From assembly GCA_030589715.1 (NCBI GenBank), contig JAUUVE010000138.1, positions 1-6,214 on the forward strand: a DNA stretch of 6,214 nt, written 5' to 3'. Each line of letters begins with the position of its first letter. The first letter of the stretch is position 1. Under the pieces are notes generated by a model. That model did no database searches. It was not told the origin of the DNA and saw only the letters and a list, made by a program, of their open reading frames with translations. Shown here in pieces: positions 1 through 5,367 of the stretch. The position numbers and the translations under genes are program-made. This DNA is from Desulfobacteraceae bacterium. GTDB lineage: Bacteria; Desulfobacterota; DSM-4660; Desulfatiglandales; Desulfatiglandaceae.

Positions 1-739
1 CCTTTCTCCCATAGGATTGGGCTTTTTCAGTGAGGGCCTTTGAAAGGGGGGCCGGGCAGGTCTCTCGGGTTGCACCGACCGTATATTTTGCCTCGTAGTC
101 GAAGAATCTGTATGAGTTCTGCGGTGCTATCTCTATTAAGGGGAGTGCCTCTAGGGCCTGGTTACCCAGAACGCAGCAGGTGACCTCCTGGCCATCAATA
201 TATTGCTCCACCATTATCTCATGGTCGTACTGGAATGCCTTCTCAATCCCTGCATGGAGTTCATCTTGGTTGTGGCAGATAGAGACCCCGAGGCTCGACC
301 CTTCTGCAACCGGCTTAACTACTGCTGAGGAACCGATCGATTCCGTCACCGCGCCTAAAGAGAAATTATCACCCTTCCGGAGGGTCACCTCTTTTGCTAT
401 CCTCAATCCCATGGCCCTATAGAGCTCCTTGGCTACCCTCTTGTTAAAGGCCATAGCGCTGGATAATACCCCGGAGCCCACAAATGGGATGCCCAGGACA
501 TCCAACATCCCCTGGATACACCCGTCCTCTCCAAGTTTTCCATGGAGCAGGACAAGGGCCAGATCTATCTCTTTCTTTGCCTCGGTCAAGGCCTTTAGAT
601 CGTACTTGGGATCATACCTGATGACATCATACTTTTCCTTGTTGAGGGCTTGGTAAACAGCTCCTCCACTTTTGAGTGAAACCTCCCTCTCTCCGGACCA
701 ACCTCCTGCCAACAATGCAAGTCTGACCCTATCTGCCAA
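1..739 (-). CDS. ddl: D-alanine--D-alanine ligase, 5' part (3' end beyond window)
   Basis: This cytoplasmic ATP-grasp enzyme joins two D-alanines for the peptidoglycan stem peptide. About 246 codons are visible; the family is usually 300-320 residues, so roughly the last 60, including part of the Mg-ATP site, lie off the left edge. Seen in the translation: an N-terminal LLAGGWSGEREVSL segment (residues 9-22) whose Glu17 matches the substrate-binding Glu of E. coli Ddl; the family signature HGKLGEDGCIQG (66-77); Lys100 in the NKR motif; the ATP-grasp segment KPVAEGSSLGVS (142-153); and FDYEAKY (213-219). I chose a TTG start at 739 because an AGGGGA ribosome site lies 6 bases upstream and the conserved domain begins a few residues later. 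The frame is open upstream to about 867, with a GTG at 835 but no ribosome site there. The gene is separated from the upstream genes by a spacer of over 400 bases, so it probably has its own promoter. Confidence 0.95.
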   Translation of the reverse strand, partial: MADRVRLALLAGGWSGEREVSLKSGGAVYQALNKEKYDVIRYDPKYDLKALTEAKKEIDLALVLLHGKLGEDGCIQGMLDVLGIPFVGSGVLSSAMAFNKRVAKELYRAMGLRIAKEVTLRKGDNFSLGAVTESIGSSAVVKPVAEGSSLGVSICHNQDELHAGIEKAFQYDHEIMVEQYIDGQEVTCCVLGNQALEALPLIEIAPQNSYRFFDYEAKYTVGATRETCPAPLSKALTEKAQSYGRK

Positions 740-745
740 GCGATT

Positions 746-751
746 TCCCCT
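746..751 (-). promoter_or_regulatory. Ribosome binding site deciding the TTG start of ddl
   Basis: AGGGGA on the minus strand, 6 bases before the TTG at 739-737. No in-frame ATG is available near the start of the conserved Ddl domain, and the other in-frame candidate upstream (GTG at 835-833) has no such site. Seen in sequence; its function is inferred. Confidence 0.6.
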
Positions 752-762
752 ATTTCTTCCGG

Positions 763-792
763 AATATATGACCCTGTCTCTTTTTCGGGCAA
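763..792 (-). promoter_or_regulatory. Possible sigma-70 promoter for ddl
   Basis: On the minus strand, TTGCCC (792-787) is followed after 18 bases by TATATT (768-763), about 23 bases upstream of the ddl TTG codon. The -10 box is good and the -35 box is partial. The position fits a gene that starts after a long spacer. This is a pattern match only, and other promoters further upstream are possible. Confidence 0.35.
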
Positions 793-876
793 ACGCCAAT
801 GCTACCCGCTGTAGGTTTTGACACCCCGCCTTCACATCATGTATACTGCCCTTCGGTCTTCTTGTTCACGCCGTAA

Positions 877-928
877 GCGTTCACAGGTTCCCCGCGCAGC
901 GGGATCTTCGACAGGGTTCATCGTTCAG
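877..928 (+). repeat. Repeat element copy A (left arm of inverted repeat)
   Basis: It consists of GCGTTCACAGGTTC (877-890), a 22-base module (891-912) that opens with the hairpin CCCGC-GCA-GCGGG (891-903), then AGGGTTCATCGTTCAG (913-928). Bases 885-920 are a perfect 36-base reverse complement of 1095-1130. The flanking parts also occur, joined directly without the 22-base module, at 2549-2578. GTTCA units at 916 and 923, then GTTAA at 930, are spaced by 7 bases. Confidence 0.85.
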
Positions 929-1087
929 GGTTAAGGACAAAGAATGGATTGAAGACCCGAAGTCCTCATTAAAAATGCTCATTTTCCCAAGCAATTGCCA
1001 ATTTGGCTCCAAATTTTGGATTAGGCCTGACGAAACTGACGCTTTTCTCGTAAATACGCATCCCAAATGCAGTCCGCGGACAAGAAT

Positions 1088-1146
1088 GGAACCTTGAACC
1101 CTGTCGAAGATCCCGCTGCGCGGGGAACCTTTGAACCCGTGAACGC
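1088..1146 (-). repeat. Repeat element copy B (right arm of inverted repeat)
   Basis: Bases 1095-1130 are the exact reverse complement of 885-920, including the CCCGCGCAGCGGG mini-palindrome. Outside the core, GTGAACGC (1139-1146) mirrors GCGTTCAC at 877-884, but copy B has an extra roughly 8-base TGAAC-type unit between them. With copy A it encloses about 174 bases; the whole structure spans about 270 bases. It ends 28 bases before the ATG of the plus-strand small membrane protein. Confidence 0.85.
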
Positions 1147-1174
1147 CTACCAAATTCATTTGTAAAAGAATAAT

Positions 1175-1432
1175 ATGACCCTTCAGCCACACACATCTTT
1201 CAAAAAAACATGGCGCTGGTGTATCCTTTGTGTTTCCATTATAATAGCCAGCTACCTCGGCTTTGTCTCCCTTGTCTTTGTCTGGATCGGTTTTACCCAT
1301 GCCAACCAATCGGGCTTTTGGGTCCCTATTCTGGCCGGAACCGTATCCCTGAGCGGAATCATGTGGCTCTTTTTCCGAATCGCAAGGCGCATCTTGGGCC
1401 AGATGAAAGAAAAGGCTTTTCTGAATATCTAG
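1175..1432 (+). CDS. Small two-helix membrane protein, function unknown
   Basis: An 85-residue protein that I do not recognise. The translation has a short basic N-terminus (Lys10, Lys11, Arg14), a long hydrophobic stretch (about residues 15-40), a short polar loop (THANQSG, 41-47), a second hydrophobic stretch (about 48-69) and a basic C-terminal tail (RRILGQMKEK, 71-80). Both ends carry positive charge, so a hairpin with both termini in the cytoplasm is predicted, which supports a real inner-membrane protein. ATG at 1175 is the first possible start, because an in-frame TAA lies 10 bases upstream; its ribosome site (AAAAG) is weak. It is the only plausible plus-strand gene. It points toward the minus-strand small gene, with only 25 bases between their ends, and begins just after an inverted repeat. 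Coding status is likely but not certain. Confidence 0.55.
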   Translation: MTLQPHTSFKKTWRWCILCVSIIIASYLGFVSLVFVWIGFTHANQSGFWVPILAGTVSLSGIMWLFFRIARRILGQMKEKAFLNI

Positions 1433-1457
1433 CTGTCTTCACCACGTCCTAATCCTA

Positions 1458-1640
1458 TCAGGGAGACTCCTCCTTATAAAAAGAGACAAGAAATTCTTCT
1501 TCCTTTGGAGATAGGTTAAACCGCCCTGCGGCCTCTTGGATGAGTAAAGGGATTGACTTGCACTCATTTTCCTTCCGGTTCTCGGAAATCCACTTCACCG
1601 CCTGCCTCAGCTTTTCTCCCTTTGGCTGGATCGTTGCCAT
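1458..1640 (-). CDS. Small conserved-looking protein downstream of birA, function unknown
   Basis: A 60-residue soluble, charged protein. It starts with MATIQPKGEKLRQAVKWIS and has a helix-rich look, with a C-terminal segment LSPKEEEFLVSFYKE (residues 43-57). There are no membrane segments or signal peptide. A strong ribosome site (AGGAGA, 1647-1652) lies 6 bases before the ATG, good evidence that it is translated. It begins 44 bases after the birA stop in the same direction, so it is probably co-transcribed with birA. I do not recognise a named family. The pattern of short helices and regularly placed hydrophobics would suit a small helical adaptor or helix-turn-helix-like fold, but that is a guess. 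Start and frame are well supported; function is unknown. Confidence 0.8.
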   Translation of the reverse strand: MATIQPKGEKLRQAVKWISENRKENECKSIPLLIQEAAGRFNLSPKEEEFLVSFYKEESP

Positions 1641-1684
1641 CCCGCATCTCCTTTCTCCAAAACTATCCGCCCCACTCAGACAAT

Positions 1685-2521
1685 CTACGCGCTTATCTCC
1701 CTTACTGATACGTCACCATAGACTATCTTTCTCTCCTGACCCTGGTCATCAAGGATGATCAGTGCACCATGGGGATCTATCCTAAGGGCCTTGCCGCAAA
1801 TCCTCTCACCCGTAGACCTGATCTCTACTCGCTTATTCACGAGCATTGATTCCTCATTCCATCTTTTGTAAAACCCTTCCAACCTCCCACTAGACATCTT
1901 CCGGTAATAGGGCTCCAGCTTCTCCAGTATCCCCACCAGCAAATCCTCCCTCGAGACCTCGCCCCCTGTTTCGACCAGGATGCTTGTAGCCGCATAAAGC
2001 ATTCCTTCCTCATCTGCGGGCCTCCAATTCGCATTCAGCCCAAGCCCCAAGACCACATATTCGACTGTCTTATTCCATGTGGAAAACTCGGTAAGAATCC
2101 CACCCAGTTTTTTTCGGCCCACGTAAAGGTCATTGGGCCATTTGATCATTGCCTTTAGGGCGTAGAGCTCACCGATAGCATCAATTGCCGCCAAGGCCAG
2201 AATCATTGTCAGTAAAAAGACTTTATCCGGCGGTATTTTGGGCCTGAGTAGGACGGAAAAGAGCAAATTCACATGCCTGGGCGATAACCACCGCCTTCCC
2301 ATCCTTCCCCTCCCGGCCGTCTGCTCTTCACAAAGCACAAGGGTTCCTTCTGGGGCGCCCTTTGTGCCCAGCTCTTTTGCTAACCTATTGGTGGAATCCA
2401 GGATTTCGTGGAATACAATTGTTCTTGCAAAAATAGATTGGCCTAATTTTTTTCGAAGGATGCTGGGTCGGAATGAATTATTTCTTGGAGGTGATTGGCC
2501 AGTGTTCTTCCACGAGACCAT
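1685..2521 (-). CDS. birA: Biotin--[acetyl-CoA-carboxylase] ligase, monofunctional
   Basis: This cytoplasmic enzyme makes biotinyl-5'-AMP from biotin and ATP and transfers biotin to a lysine of biotin carrier domains such as AccB. The 278-residue translation has the catalytic domain with STN (43-45), the biotinyl-AMP loop GRGRMGRRW (70-78), KWPND with the catalytic-type Lys127 (127-131), KKLGGILTE (137-145) and GLGLNAN (159-165). A C-terminal SH3-like domain follows (about 228-275). The N-terminal winged-helix domain of E. coli BirA is missing: only about 40 residues precede STN. It should therefore be a ligase without biotin-operon repressor activity. ATG at 2521 is the first possible start, as a TAG lies in frame 6 bases upstream. 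The ribosome site AAGGAAGG (2533-2540) is rather far, 11 bases away. The first 19 residues are polar and unlike the family and may be a poorly conserved extension. Confidence 0.96.
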   Translation of the reverse strand: MVSWKNTGQSPPRNNSFRPSILRKKLGQSIFARTIVFHEILDSTNRLAKELGTKGAPEGTLVLCEEQTAGRGRMGRRWLSPRHVNLLFSVLLRPKIPPDKVFLLTMILALAAIDAIGELYALKAMIKWPNDLYVGRKKLGGILTEFSTWNKTVEYVVLGLGLNANWRPADEEGMLYAATSILVETGGEVSREDLLVGILEKLEPYYRKMSSGRLEGFYKRWNEESMLVNKRVEIRSTGERICGKALRIDPHGALIILDDQGQERKIVYGDVSVREISA

Positions 2522-2548
2522 ACGCTAATGGACCTTCCTTTTTTGTAG

Positions 2549-2578
2549 GCGTTCACAGGTTCAGGGTTCATCGTTCAG
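2549..2578 (+). repeat. Repeat element copy C (lacks the 22-base palindromic module)
   Basis: GCGTTCACAGGTTC (2549-2562) is followed directly by AGGGTTCATCGTTCAG (2563-2578). Both halves are identical to the flanks of copy A (877-890 and 913-928), but the 22 bases found there in between are absent. GTTCA starts at 2551, 2559, 2566 and 2573, a spacing of 8, 7 and 7 bases. It lies 28 bases upstream of the birA ATG. Confidence 0.85.
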
Positions 2579-2640
2579 ACTCCGGCCCGTACGGGGTTAC
2601 CTTATGTTTTGTTGGTTCAACGTTACGTAAGGCCCACTAT

Positions 2641-2658
2641 GGACTTCGGGACAAGTCC
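2641..2658. repeat. Small hairpin in the birA leader region
   Basis: GGACTT (2641-2646) and AAGTCC (2653-2658) form a perfect 6-base stem around CGGGAC. On the plus strand it is followed by GTTTTG, but there is no plus-strand gene before it, so a terminator role is unlikely. On the minus strand it would be in the region upstream of birA. It may be part of a dispersed repeat. Confidence 0.4.
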
Positions 2659-2753
2659 GTTTTGCATACCGAAGAAAACAAGACAAACTCCCAGATCCGA
2701 CGAATCAGCGGTTCAGAGTTTCAGTCACCCCGTGAACGGTTACCCTTTTCTTA

Positions 2754-2773
2754 TTTAGTGTCTGAACGAAAAC
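2754..2773 (+). repeat. Partial inverted copy of the gyrA terminator sequence
   Basis: TAGTGTCTGAACGAAAAC (2756-2773) matches 17 of 18 bases of the minus-strand sequence at 2898-2881, which is the first arm and loop of the gyrA terminator. Here the closing arm is missing, so it does not form the same hairpin. This points to a dispersed repeat of which the terminator is one full copy. Confidence 0.6.
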
Positions 2774-2833
2774 TAGGAAATCAAAAATACCCAAGATTGT
2801 TTATGAATGTCTAGTGAGTTTAACTTGTTTCAA

Positions 2834-2868
2834 TTAATCCAAAATTCGCAATCCAAAATCCAAAATAG
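2834..2868 (-). repeat. Heptad repeat of GGATTTT type
   Basis: Read on the minus strand, directly after the gyrA terminator, four consecutive 7-base units occur: GGATTTT, GGATTGC, GAATTTT, GGATTAA. A related AATTTTGGATTA stretch occurs on the plus strand at about 1012-1023 in the other spacer. Noncoding; function unknown. Confidence 0.5.
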
Positions 2869-2901
2869 TGCCTGAACAGGGTTTTCGTTCAGGCACTATT
2901 T
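2863..2901 (-). terminator. Terminator hairpin of the gyrBA unit
   Basis: A perfect 15-base inverted repeat: arms 2863-2877 and 2887-2901, with a 9-base loop. In transcript sense the stem ends in UUUU followed by GGAUUUU, a short but usable U-run. The first arm shares bases with the gyrA stop codon TAA (2902-2900), so termination would occur immediately after translation ends. The symmetry means it could also act on plus-strand transcripts. The stem is seen directly; the terminator role is inferred. Confidence 0.65.
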
Positions 2902-5320
2902 AGTCCTCCATCAACTTGGCTACCCCTACGACCTTTTCATTCTCCCCCAGATTAATGAGCTTTACGCCTTGGGTATTCCGCCCGATGACCGAGATGTCAG
3001 CCACACGCAATCGTATGATCTTTCCATGACCCGTAATGATCATCAATTGATCCTGATCGCTCACCTGATATGAATATACAACAGGGCCATTTCTCTCTGA
3101 CACCTTAATGGTCAGAATCCCCTTCCCGCCCCTTGACTGCCTGCGGTATGCATCTGTCCTGGTCCTTTTGCCATAGCCGTTTTCCGTAACAGTCAGTATA
3201 GTTGCGCCTTCATCCAGGGTCTCCATCCCCACCACTTCATCCCCTGGCGCCATCCTGATCCCGATATTTCCGGCTGCCACCCTGCCCATACTTCTCAGTT
3301 CTTCCTCGGGAAATCGGATTGACTTGCCGAGGCGGGTGCTTATAAAAATATCTTGCTCTCCGCTTGACACACGGACGGTTATAAGTTCATCATCATCTCG
3401 GATCTTCACCCCAATAGTTCCTATTGACCTCGGATTACTGTAAGCCGTGAGCTCTGTCTTCTTAACCAGTCCTTTCTTGGTGGCCATGACCACATATTTG
3501 CCTTCCTCAAAATTTCTTACTGGTAGAATGGTTGCGACCCGCTCTCCTTTTTGCAAATTTAAGAGATTTATGATCGCTTTTCCCTTGGACATTCGCCCCG
3601 CCTCAGGGATCTCATGGACCTTTTTCCAGTAGACACGGCCCTTGTTGGTAAAAAAGAGGAAGTAGTCATGAGACGAGGCCACAAACAGGTGCTCAATAAA
3701 ATCCTCCTCCTTTGGCTTGACACCGGTCAACCCTTTTCCGCCACGGCGCTGGGCCCTGTAAAGGCTTATTGGGTTTCTCTTAATATACCCCTGGTGGCTC
3801 ACTGTCACCACCATGTCCTCCTCAGCTATCAAGTCCTCGGCGTCTAAATCCGCCATATCCTCAAGGAGCTCGGTTCTGCCCTCGTCCCCGTGCCTTTCCT
3901 GGAGCTCCTTCATCTCGTCCCTGATAAGCTGCATGACTATTGCCTGGTTTTCCAAGATCTCCTTAAAACGATTGATGTTCTTGATCAGATCCTGGTACTC
4001 TGCGTTGATCTTTTCCCTTTCAAGGCCCGTTAACCTCTGTAGCCTCATGTCCAAGATTGCCTGGGCCTGGGCCTCGGAAAATTCAAATTCGGATACCAAT
4101 CTCCCCTTTGCCTCATGGGGGTCTGAGGATGACCTTATCAGCTCAATAATATCGTCCAGGAAATCCAGGGCCTTCTTTAATCCCTCAAGTATGTGTGCCC
4201 GTTCCTCAGCCTTCCTAAGGTCATGGACCGTCCTTCGGACTATAATTTCGCGCCGATGCCTTATAAAGTGTTCAAGGATCTCCTTTAGGGTCAGGACCTC
4301 GGGCCTCCCATGGACGATGGCCAGGAATATGATCCCAAAGGAGGTCTCCATCTGGGAGAACTTATATAATCGATTAAGGATCACAAGGGCCTTACCCTCA
4401 CGCGTTATCTCTATCACGATTCGCATCCCGTCCCTGTCAGATTCATCTCTGATATCTGAGACGCCCTCTATCTTCTTCTCCTTAACCAACTCCGCTATCT
4501 TTTCAAGCAACTTCGCCTTATTTACCTGATAAGGGATCTCAGAGATGATGATCCTTTCCCTGCTCTGGCCGACCTTCTCTACATAGGCCCTGGCCCTCAT
4601 CTTGATGATCCCCCGGCCTGTCTTGTAAGCCTCTAAGATGCCGCTCTTACCCAAGATGAATCCTGCAGTTGGAAAATCAGGGCCCGGCAGGACCGCCATC
4701 AGCCCTTTCATATCTATTTCAGGATCATCAATAAGCCTGATAATGGCCTCACATACCTCAGAAATATTGTGTGGGGGAATATTGGTGGCCATTCCAACTG
4801 CGATGCCTGAAGAGCCATTTACAAGAAGGCTCGGTATGGTAGTGGGCATGAGGCCCGGCTCTAAGAGGGAATCGTCATAATTGGGTACGCAATCCACGGT
4901 TTCCTTATCAATATCTGACAGGAAATCTTGAGCAAGCCTTGTCATCCTTACCTCTGTATAACGCATGGCCGCCGGCGGGTCCCCGTCAACAGATCCAAAA
5001 TTGCCCTGCCCATCTACGGTCGGATACCTCATAGCGAAGTCTTGAGCCATCCTCACAATCGTATCATAGACAGCCGCATCTCCGTGGGGGTGATACTTCC
5101 CGATCACATCGCCAACTACCCTTGCCGACTTTTTGAAAGGCCTGTTATAATAGTTCTTCAGGTCATACATGCCATATAGGACCCGCCTATGAACGGGCTT
5201 AAGACCGTCCCTGACATCAGGCAAGGCCCGCCCCACAATAACACTCATGGAATACTCAAGATATGACCTCTTCATCTCATCTTCGATATTCACAGATTCA
5301 AGTCTAAGTTCCGTGACCAT
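2900..5320 (-). CDS. gyrA: DNA gyrase subunit A
   Basis: This is the DNA breakage-reunion subunit of the A2B2 gyrase, which introduces negative supercoils using ATP hydrolysed by GyrB. The complete 806-residue protein (E. coli has 875) starts with the winged-helix domain. The quinolone region HPHGDAAVYD is at 77-86 and the catalytic Tyr121, which bonds to cut DNA, sits in MRYTEVRM. The tower and coiled-coil regions follow (to about 500), then the GyrA box QRRGGKG (524-530) that marks gyrase rather than topoisomerase IV, and the DNA-wrapping beta-pinwheel (about 505-800). A second box-like motif, QSRGGKG, occurs at 728-734. The residue equivalent to E. coli Ser83 is Ala82; Asp87 is kept as Asp86. 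The acidic tail of the E. coli protein is absent. GGAGAAGG, just upstream of the ATG at 5320, supports the start. gyrB ends 47 bases upstream, indicating one transcript. Confidence 0.98.
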   Translation of the reverse strand: MVTELRLESVNIEDEMKRSYLEYSMSVIVGRALPDVRDGLKPVHRRVLYGMYDLKNYYNRPFKKSARVVGDVIGKYHPHGDAAVYDTIVRMAQDFAMRYPTVDGQGNFGSVDGDPPAAMRYTEVRMTRLAQDFLSDIDKETVDCVPNYDDSLLEPGLMPTTIPSLLVNGSSGIAVGMATNIPPHNISEVCEAIIRLIDDPEIDMKGLMAVLPGPDFPTAGFILGKSGILEAYKTGRGIIKMRARAYVEKVGQSRERIIISEIPYQVNKAKLLEKIAELVKEKKIEGVSDIRDESDRDGMRIVIEITREGKALVILNRLYKFSQMETSFGIIFLAIVHGRPEVLTLKEILEHFIRHRREIIVRRTVHDLRKAEERAHILEGLKKALDFLDDIIELIRSSSDPHEAKGRLVSEFEFSEAQAQAILDMRLQRLTGLEREKINAEYQDLIKNINRFKEILENQAIVMQLIRDEMKELQERHGDEGRTELLEDMADLDAEDLIAEEDMVVTVSHQGYIKRNPISLYRAQRRGGKGLTGVKPKEEDFIEHLFVASSHDYFLFFTNKGRVYWKKVHEIPEAGRMSKGKAIINLLNLQKGERVATILPVRNFEEGKYVVMATKKGLVKKTELTAYSNPRSIGTIGVKIRDDDELITVRVSSGEQDIFISTRLGKSIRFPEEELRSMGRVAAGNIGIRMAPGDEVVGMETLDEGATILTVTENGYGKRTRTDAYRRQSRGGKGILTIKVSERNGPVVYSYQVSDQDQLMIITGHGKIIRLRVADISVIGRNTQGVKLINLGENEKVVGVAKLMED

Positions 5321-5367
5321 TTCCTTCTCCAGTAAACCCTATAAACCTCTTACTCTTAAATGCCTCA

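Larger units (their letters stand above)
740..1174. other. Intergenic region between ddl and the plus-strand membrane protein gene
   Basis: This 435-base stretch has no convincing gene. It holds the ddl leader (740-792), then a large inverted repeat (877-1146) built of GTTCA/TGAAC motifs and a GC-rich mini-palindrome. The interior of the repeat (about 930-1087) is AT-richer and has no coding signal that I can recognise. Frames open across it on the minus strand read straight through both repeat arms and have no family motifs. Confidence 0.7.
2522..2899. other. Repeat-rich spacer between gyrA and birA
   Basis: No gene is recognisable in these 378 bases. From left to right they hold: the birA ribosome site, repeat copy C (2549-2578), a perfect 10-base palindrome CCCGTACGGG (2586-2595), a small hairpin (2641-2658), scattered GTTCA/TGAAC motifs with GGTTACC twice (2595-2601, 2738-2744), a partial copy of the gyrA terminator sequence (2754-2773), an AT-rich part (2774-2840), heptad GGATTTT repeats (about 2838-2866, minus strand) and the gyrA terminator hairpin. 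The birA promoter must lie here, but I cannot pick one convincingly. Confidence 0.7.

Noticed and set aside
595..792. 65-codon minus-strand frame overlapping the start of ddl
   Set aside because: It is out of frame with the clear Ddl domain and has no family features; Ddl itself needs no frameshift.
877..1146. Transposon or MITE with defined ends
   Set aside because: Inverted ends exist, but I found no target-site duplication or transposase remnant, so it is reported only as an inverted repeat.
881..1309. 142-codon open frame on the minus strand across the inverted repeat
   Set aside because: It reads through both repeat arms and the antisense of the small membrane protein, has no recognisable motif and no ribosome site that I could support.
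2641..2665. Rho-independent terminator on the plus strand
   Set aside because: The stem is only 6 bases, the T-run is short and no plus-strand gene precedes it.
2473..2814. 113-codon plus-strand frame across the birA-gyrA spacer
   Set aside because: It overlaps the birA start antisense and translates the repeats; low-complexity product with no motif.
2549..2901. CRISPR array or tRNA gene in the spacer
   Set aside because: Repeats are too short, irregular and closely packed for CRISPR, and no cloverleaf with a TTC loop and acceptor stem could be built.
3813..4529. 238-codon plus-strand open frame
   Set aside because: It lies entirely antisense to gyrA; the serine/isoleucine-rich product is the usual shadow of a highly conserved coding region.
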